DNA from: Nymphaea colorata
Taxonomy: Eukaryota > Streptophyta > Magnoliopsida > Nymphaeales > Nymphaeaceae
Assembly: GCF_008831285.2 (NCBI RefSeq)
Contig: NC_045147.1
Coordinates: 10,473,427-10,537,426, forward strand
Length of the DNA stretch: 64,000 bases
Direction of reading: 5' to 3'
Positions 57,701-64,000 of the stretch are shown here, one piece after another. The translations under genes were made by a program, and so were the position numbers. Under the pieces are notes generated by a model. The model was given only the letters and a program-made list of their open reading frames with translations, was not told where the DNA came from and did no database searches. Positions within the stretch are counted from its first letter, which is position 1. Every line of letters begins with the position of its first letter.

Positions 57701-59315
57701 AGGATCAGCCTTCCAGATTTTAGTAAAAGGTCGAGAATAACAAGCACAAAGTCCTTGGACCACTTTCTCACAAAACAAAGCTCCAACAACCACACGATAA
57801 AAAAATATTACAATTCAAAAGCATAGTACAAGAAATAAACAAACTATAAATGGGAATATTAACAGAAAAAAAAAATTACATTATTTTGCTAATACCATAT
57901 GGAAAACATGAAAGGTTTACTGACAAAATCTTACTCGAACAGATGCATTTCATGAATGGTTTTCAGACCCTCCAAGCAATCCATTATACTAGGGCCAGCT
58001 CCAACCCGAGCCTCCATTTGTTCTGAGCTTACTTTTTTGCACTCTTCTTTTAGAAGAAAATAAGCATCTTGAGAGATCTTCTCAAGGGCCTTTACAATAA
58101 CAAGGAACTCCTTCCTATTCCATGAGGGCAAGAATAGCAAAGGAACAATCAAGAAAAGTCAAACAAGGAAATTTGAGAACATGTAACTGGCATCTAAAAT
58201 GAAAATGATGCATTTAAGGCACAAAAAATAGTGATGCAACTCAATCCTAAGTACCTTAAAGAAGAAATAGAAAATTAATCGTGCAGAAAATACAGGCCCC
58301 ACAGTCCCCCTTCTTCGTTGGTCTACATAAGACATGAGGATATTATATAATTATGGTCCCAATATTGCAATCGTCCAATTTCCTAGTTATTAAATCATGA
58401 ATATACATGCCTGACAATAGACGAGGAACAGTGGTGGAAAAAATTGTTAGCCTTTTCCAATGTTCAAAGTTCATTTTGGTAAGTAAGAAAAACCGCTCCC
58501 ATTGTGAAATTAGTATAAAGACAGGATGAACAATTTAATAGTACCAGCCTACTTTTTGAATTATTTACAAAATATTTGACTGATTATACATTTTTCTGAT
58601 GAACATCAAACAGATTTTTCACCGTTCCTTTTACAATGTTCAAGAGAAATACGTTCCCCTCCTTGTTTAGCTATGTAACTCAAATAGTCTTGTTCTTTTT
58701 CTGTAAAATAGTCCTCTACCTCATGTCGCCTTCCATATCTCACACACATGCACACACATAGACACTACAATGGGAAACACGCATGGTGGCATTGTACCAT
58801 TTCAATTTCTAGTGGCGCATACTCTTAACTCTGTTTGATCTAGACATCAGATGTTGTGTGTGTTTGGGAGGGGCGGGGGTGTGTGTGGATACACCACAAG
58901 TAAGGAAACGAGCATGCAAAACTTAAAAAAGGTGTATAAACTTAAGATCAAATATAGAACTTTACATTGTACCAAGCAACGCAGAGTAATTCATTTCAAA
59001 GGACTCCAACTGTTTCACCAAAAGCTCCTTCTTAATGTCCGGATTGCCGGATAGGATTCCAAAATTATTCGGATCTTGTAGAACCTATTAACTAATTCAT
59101 TAGCGGTAGTTGCAAATAATCATATGGAACTCAAAGTTAAAAAAGAAAGAAGAGCTTGATAAACAGAATATATATTTAGTTACCGGCAGTCGTCCAATGA
59201 TGGCTGATGCATTCCCAAATTGGGTGAGAAATAGGGACTGAAGTTGCTCCCATCGATCCATTTCCTCCCTGGCCCTTTTGTACTTGCTTTGATATTTCTT
59301 CATTAGCCTCTCCAT
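54724..59315 (-). CDS. Uncharacterised At5g43822-like protein, possible plant AIRIM/C1orf109 counterpart, 6 exons, 197 aa
   Basis: Minus-strand exons 59184-59315, 58966-59084, 57935-58114, 55640-55687, 54874-54941 and 54724-54770 join in phase (132, 119, 180, 48, 68, 47 nt) at GT-AG borders. The protein begins MERLMKKYQSKYKRAREEMD, is helical with likely coiled coils (MDRWEQLQSLFLTQFGNAS), then VLQDPNNFGIL, PDIKKELLVKQLESFE, GPSIMDCLEGLKTIHEMH, YNLKSSVVLALNW and a C-terminus LLADQPNIPGVQVQLIY ending DGVDR. It matches the plant family of Arabidopsis At5g43822 (from memory), whose function is unknown to me. The order of motifs also resembles human AIRIM, an AFG2-associated ribosome maturation factor; this is my inference. 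Exon 5 could start 3 bp later (NAGNAG-like CAG), dropping one serine. The start is the first ATG in the family-like frame; a 5' UTR intron is possible. Confidence 0.85.
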
Positions 59316-59794
59316 GTGGAAAAAGATAACAATATACCGGCACCGTACGGTAGCGTTTGATGGCCCCTGGAGAAGTTTTTTGGAAAGCAATTCTTATGCT
59401 AAGATTTTCCCGAAGAGAATAATATCATCAGCTTCTTGTAGAATATCATCCATCAAAGTGGGTTAAGCCCTAGGTAAATTTATGGAAAAATAATAACTTC
59501 AGAACCATCGTAATAAAAGCTTCCAGAGAAGAGGAAAATACATAAAAGAGCAGATAAAGAACAGAATTGAAGAAAACCTCTGAGTAGCCACCTTTACGTG
59601 TTCAATTTTTGCACAATCTGTGTCGGACACAGGTCATCCAACTTGTGAAGGAAAAGATGAGTCTGCAACAAATAGATTAGATGGGTATGGATAGTTTAAT
59701 AGACCAGTTGTGTGAGTAATTGCAAGGATAGTTTAATAGACCAGTTGTGTTAGTCGTTGCAAAAGTGTAGTTTAATAGAGCAGCACGCAAATGA
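59316..59794. other. Region upstream of the At5g43822-like gene
   Basis: Promoter and 5' UTR side of the minus-strand gene. Three copies of a GATAGTTTAATAGACCAGTT-like unit with a period of about 37 bp (59690, 59727, 59765) sit directly before the LTR. No other gene seen. Confidence 0.5.
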
Positions 59795-60197
59795 TGTTGG
59801 ATAGTGACCATTGAGTCATATCCTAATATCTCGTAACTGCTGGGCAGTTACAAGATTAATCAGGAAGCCTTATCTCTATCTGGCTTTTTCCCAGAAATCT
59901 CTCCCCTAACCGCCCGCTGGGCTACGGGGAAAACTAAGGAGCTGGTTATTTAAGCCCAACATCTCTTTGTTTTAGGGTTTACTGAAAATACTGTTTACCC
60001 TAGAAGAGATCCTTAGAAGGAAACCTCTGATTCAAAACTTCAACTCTTCTTCTCCTTCTCCTTCTCCTCCCTCTTCTTTTTGCTTTGCTGTTTTAACAGG
60101 GGACTGTCGCTGCATCACTTGAACTCCAGAGCCGCTGTTGAACTTACTGCGCAGATGACAACTTGCAACTTCCGCTGCCACTTCAATTGCTCCAACA
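59795..60197 (+). mobile_element. LTR of a retrotransposon, 403 bp
   Basis: It starts TGTTGGA and ends TCCAACA, the TG...CA ends with matching inverted termini expected of an LTR. It contains a TATTTAAG promoter-like motif (about 59947) and is followed one base later by a tRNA-Met-type primer-binding site. No second LTR is visible to the right, so the element is truncated or its other end lies outside the window. It sits 480 bp upstream of the At5g43822-like start codon, in opposite orientation. Confidence 0.8.
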
Positions 60198-60198
60198 G

Positions 60199-60210
60199 TG
60201 GTATCAGACC
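60199..60210 (+). other. Primer-binding site TGGTATCAGACC
   Basis: The first ten bases match the usual plant retrotransposon primer-binding site complementary to the 3' end of initiator tRNA-Met. Its position right after the LTR fixes the LTR end. Confidence 0.85.
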
Positions 60211-61654
60211 CTTCCTTGTCGAATTCCAGTAAGTGAAATTTGATCTTGATCTTCGTGGTGCCTGTGAAGATCATACTACCTGCGTGAGCATGCTAGTCGC
60301 CTGTGTATCATGCTGTTTTAAAATTTATTTCCTGAAAATAAAGCATGCTAGGTACTGATTTGAAGTGTGAAGCACGTTAGTCCTAGTTGGGTTTTGAAAC
60401 TCTCTGGTTTCTATATTAAGTTGTTTCTCCTTGTTTTTTATTCCATCTGTGAGAAACCGAGACTAGAGTCGACCATAAAACAGAGCATGCATATCTAAGT
60501 TAAGGGCTCTGTCAGGGGATTCAAACCAACTACAGGAAATAATTGTATACCAGAACCCTCATGGAGGTCTGGCCACAGAGCTTGCTGCACAAATCTCAAG
60601 TGGGAAGACTCTGCTGTCATCCTGAACTTACTGTTACACAAAACCAAAAGAAGAAGCAGTCCGAGACTTCGTCGACAGAAAGCAGAGCCTGCTCTGCTCG
60701 ACATACAACAAACTTAAAATCAGCAAACCAATAAGAGGGAGGGAAGAAAATATAGAACCTTGCTCACTGTACACCGTTTGAGAAACTGACCCAACGGATA
60801 CCTGGAAAAGATCCGGGATTCTCCCGTCTGTCGAAACCGGAGAAACAGTCACTATTTTTTTCTTTCTTTTTCTTTGTCGGACCTCAAAAATCCTCTTTTT
60901 TAAAAAACCACGACCCCACTGCCCCTGCCTTCTCTACCGACGAGCAGAAGCAGTCGACCGACAGACTGGAAACCAGTCGTCTTCCTCATGCCGGTAGCAG
61001 AGAGGCGACTTGGCTAAAGGAGGAACACAGCAATGAACCTGCAGACTTCCTCCTGTCGTTCCTCTTTGTCTGCCGGTTCATCCCTGTCTCTGCGAAACCG
61101 GAGACTGAGGAAGACGTTATTGAAGCTCCTGTTTTTGGGAGGTTGTCTTGCTCACAATGGCAGCACAGAACGAGCGAAAGCAGAGAGGGAGGGGGCTACC
61201 CTCGCGAGAGGAAAGAGGAACTCTCGAGAGGAGAGAGAGAACGAAATCGAAAAATGAGGAAAAATCGTTCGAAAAGGGTTTCTATACTCAAAGTTAAAAA
61301 ATTACAATTCAGTCCTCCATTTCGACATTATTTTCAAAAACTTTGTTACAATGTTTATAAATTAATATCGCAACGTTTTTTCTAAACATTTTTTCAAAAA
61401 GAGGTTCCGGAAAGTTATTTTCAACAAAAACGGAAGAGTTTATACGAAATTGTTAGTGATATTGCTGAAAGGGTTCCGAAACATCATTGTGCAATTTCTG
61501 CGGAAAACCGAGATTTTTTGTGTAATTATGTACTGGTACCCTTAGACTTATTAAATATTGCCAAAGAAAGGCTCTGAAATAAAACTCGAAGAGTAAAGGG
61601 AATTCACGTTGAAAATTTAACATTGAAGTTGAGATATTTGTGCATGCTTTAGGA
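60211..61654. other. Stretch after the LTR, no intact coding sequence
   Basis: Presumably internal retroelement DNA for some distance. Two related GC-richer blocks (about 60640-60700 and 60930-61000) share AGAAGCAGTC and TCGTC.TC words, and GAAACCGGAGA recurs. I found no gag or pol motif on the plus strand. Confidence 0.4.
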
Positions 61655-61735
61655 TAATGTTGTAAAAGGCAAGAAGGCGATGTGAGGCATTGAGCCTCTA
61701 TGAGGCAAGGAAGGCGTTAATTGAAGCGTAAGCAG
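61655..61735. mobile_element. hAT-like terminal region (left end)
   Basis: TAATGTTGTAAAAGGC resembles the end of the 18.26 kb element (CAATGTTGTAAAAAGC) and is followed by repeated GAGGC and AGGCG words. It appears to be the left end of an element whose right side carries GAGGCGTACGCCTC palindromes near 64000. Confidence 0.5.
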
Positions 61736-61943
61736 ACAAATTTATAAATTATTTAATATTATAAAAATAATAACAAAATTGAAAAAAACCTACAATACTA
61801 ATCATATCAATAAATATCAATAAAGACACAACATATGCAAAATTCAACATTCTTCAATTTCTTTTTAATGATAAATTTAGAGCTCAGTGGTATCCAAGAT
61901 GCGCCAGAAACGAAGAGAGAAAAGTGGCGACCTATGTTTGGTG

Positions 61944-63705
61944 TCAATCATGGAGAGGAATAGACTTAAAGAAGAACATATCATCCATTTTATTGTGTTG
62001 TTTTAGGCATTGTCTTTTGCTTATTAATTTCAAGGACATTACAGTATTCGATGAAAAAGTATATTCTCCTCCTCGATAAGACCTTACAACTTTGATATAT
62101 CTTCCAAGTTGTCTTTCAATTTCAAATTTACATTCATTGAATTTCTCAAGTACTTCTGGCTTATACTTAATCAAATAAATATAGCCAAATCTTGAGAAGT
62201 CGTCAATAAATGTCATGAAGTATCCGAAAGGTCCACAGATATCAGTATGGATTATTTCTAGTAGTTCAGTGAGTACTTTAGACGAAAATGGTTTTCTTGC
62301 AATCTTTTCATATACACATGACTCGCATTTTATGAAATCATTTACGTTCATATCAAGTATTAAACTTTGTTGTGTTAGAGTTTTCATCTTTTTATGCTTA
62401 TATGGTTTAATCTTTCATACCATAAGTTTGCACTCACACTCATTGTACAGTCGAAATAAGCAGATATTGAAGTATTATTCATGTCATTAAGTTTGAACAT
62501 ATCATGTTCTTTTACGTATTTTCCATCGAACATGGTCTTTCCATGTTTTCCCACGATTACCTTCCCCGGAACAAAATAGACTTCAAAACTTTTCCCAGTC
62601 AGTGTGATAACAGACACCAGGTTTCTCCTCATGGAGGGGACATACAAAACCTCGTTAAGAACGACACTAGTAGCCCCGCAGTCGGTATGCCCCAATGCTC
62701 ATAACATCACAATATGAGTTGTTTCCCATGTAGACCTTATGAGTTCTCGGACTCAGTTCTTCCATGTGAATCACACATTCTTTTGTCACCGCGATGTGAT
62801 GAGTAGCTCCTGAATCAACCCATCATCTAGTCTGATCTCCATGCAAACAAACATTCTGACACTAAACAAATGACTTCTTTGTCTGAGTCCCCTTGTGGCA
62901 TCTTCCTGTTGTTATTGCCCTAACCATTGTTGTCTTTCTTATCTAAAAATTTTGTCCTGCAGTTCTTCCTAATATGTCTAGGTTTTTTGGATCTGTAGCA
63001 ATTCACTACAGTTCATTGAGATTTCTTAGTACCTGCAAAATTGTCCTTAAACTTGCCATCGTTCTGTTTTTTAAATTGTTTGGGTCTTACATTTACATGA
63101 TTACTAGTAGGTTTTTCCTCGACCATCATCAATTTTGCATTTTTTCTCTTAGTTAGGCGCTGTTGCTGAATAGCTAATAGTATAGGAAGCTTTTCTAAAG
63201 TCAGATTATCAAATTGAAGACTCAATGCAGTGACTGCCATATCCCATGAAGGTGGTATGCTGTTCAAAATGGTGCTGATCTACATGTTGTCAAATATGAC
63301 ATTCCCCATTACGGCTACATCTTTAGTCATGACCAACATCTTATTAACATGGTCCACTACACTGTTTGACTCTTTCATTTTATACGAATTGTATTCTTCT
63401 AATAGCAACTGTACGTGCATAGTAGTAGTAGTGTTGTATTTGGAGGAGATAGTATCAAACAGGACCTTGGTTGTTGGACAATCCTCAAATACCTTGATCA
63501 TGTCATCTTCCATGAAGGCTAACATGATGGTTTTAGCCATCAAGTCATCAATAGTAAATGACTCATATGCCCTTCGTTTCTCATCTGAAGGTTTATCTCC
63601 TACAATGGGGAATGGCTAGTTGATCACATAAACGAGTCTTTCCAAAGTCAAGGCCAACATAATCATACGCTTCCATGCATGAAAATTTGTCCCATTTAAT
63701 TTCTC
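61944..63705 (-). pseudogene. Broken Ty1/copia gag-pol relic
   Basis: Reading leftward on the minus strand: gag start-like LNGTNFHAWKRMIMLAL (about 63700-63650), the gag core with LLEEYNSYKM and VDHVNKML (63540-63280), a zinc knuckle with one altered cysteine position (CYRSKK...C, about 63003-62955), protease DSGATHH (about 62820-62796), then pre-integrase and integrase segments (LWYERLNHIS, CESCVYEK, IHTDICGPFG, FIDDFSRFGYIY, 62695-61944). The order gag-protease-integrase is that of Ty1/copia. Several stops and frame changes break it, reverse transcriptase and RNase H are absent, and no LTR of this element is visible. It cannot be functional. Confidence 0.88.
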
Positions 63706-63892
63706 AGGCTAATTTAGAGGCTCAAACTCTTGATGTCATTTCTAAATTAATTTCCATGACAAGTAAAGAACAATAAATAAAGAGAAAAACATCACAATGA
63801 AATACAAAAAAAAAAAAACCAACTCAAGGCATTTTTTTTAAATGCCTTGATGCATGGTGCGCACGTCCTTGAAGCGTGCACCTCATTTGGTA

Positions 63893-63999
63893 GAGGCGTA
63901 TGCCTCCATCTGTGGGACGTTCAATGCTTGAGGCGTACGCCTCAAGGACAAGAGTGCAGCAGCGATGGTAGAGTGCAGAAGGTTGGAGGCGTACGCCTC
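63893..63999. repeat. Array of GAGGCGTACGCCTC palindromes
   Basis: GAGGCGTATGCCTC at 63893-63906 and GAGGCGTACGCCTC at 63930-63943 and 63986-63999 are 14 bp near-perfect or perfect palindromes. Just left, about 63827-63850, AAGGCATTT / AAATGCCTT forms a short hairpin. This is consistent with the subterminal zone of an hAT-like element that ends beyond the window. Confidence 0.85.
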
Positions 64000-64000
64000 T

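Overview
The window is nuclear DNA of a flowering plant. The evidence is intron-rich genes with GT-AG (and one GC-AG) splice sites, two pentatricopeptide repeat (PPR) genes including a DYW-type one (an RNA-editing class expanded in land plants), a plant-type CDC48, and plant hAT, CACTA and LTR elements in AT-rich spacers. I cannot name the species. Gene models below were built by hand from splice sites, reading phase and family resemblance. Family names are from memory, not from a search.

Layout. (1) 1-1804 (+): 3' part of a P-class PPR gene cut by the window edge. (2) 1805-15719: no intact gene. It holds repeats, an inverted and decayed fragment of a CDC48 gene (about 11.54-12.10 kb), a 1.36 kb foldback with arms over 600 bp (12931-14287) and a possible leucine-rich-repeat relic. 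(3) 15720-25397 (+): seven-exon ZNF598/Hel2-type RING and zinc-finger ubiquitin ligase, 840 aa, with a 5.2 kb intron containing a complete 708 bp hAT-like element flanked by an 8 bp target duplication. (4) 28990-31851 (-): single-exon PLS-DYW PPR protein, 953 aa. (5) 33800-37449 (-): five-exon ATG8 of the ATG8h/i type, 118 aa, ending directly in the conjugation glycine. A higher-order tandem repeat lies just upstream. (6) 37450-42075: spacer with a GAGCTC-rich TIR-like element bounded by 14 bp direct repeats. (7) 42076-48265 (+): complete nine-exon CDC48/p97, 812 aa. (8) 48266-54723: AT-rich spacer with a CACTA-like end. (9) 54724-59315 (-): six-exon gene for a 197 aa uncharacterised protein (Arabidopsis At5g43822-like) that I propose is the plant counterpart of human AIRIM/C1orf109. 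(10) 59316-64000: an LTR with primer-binding site, then a broken Ty1/copia gag-pol relic on the minus strand lying between hAT-like terminal motifs.

How the genes relate. Each gene looks independently transcribed. Four of the six have protein or ribosome quality-control roles by family: a Hel2-type collision sensor, CDC48 (which acts downstream in the same pathway), ATG8 (autophagy) and an AIRIM-like ribosome-maturation candidate. I regard the proximity as probably chance. The least expected items are the AIRIM-like proposal, the inverted CDC48 fragment beside a young-looking long foldback, and several elements whose ends carry arrays of short palindromes.
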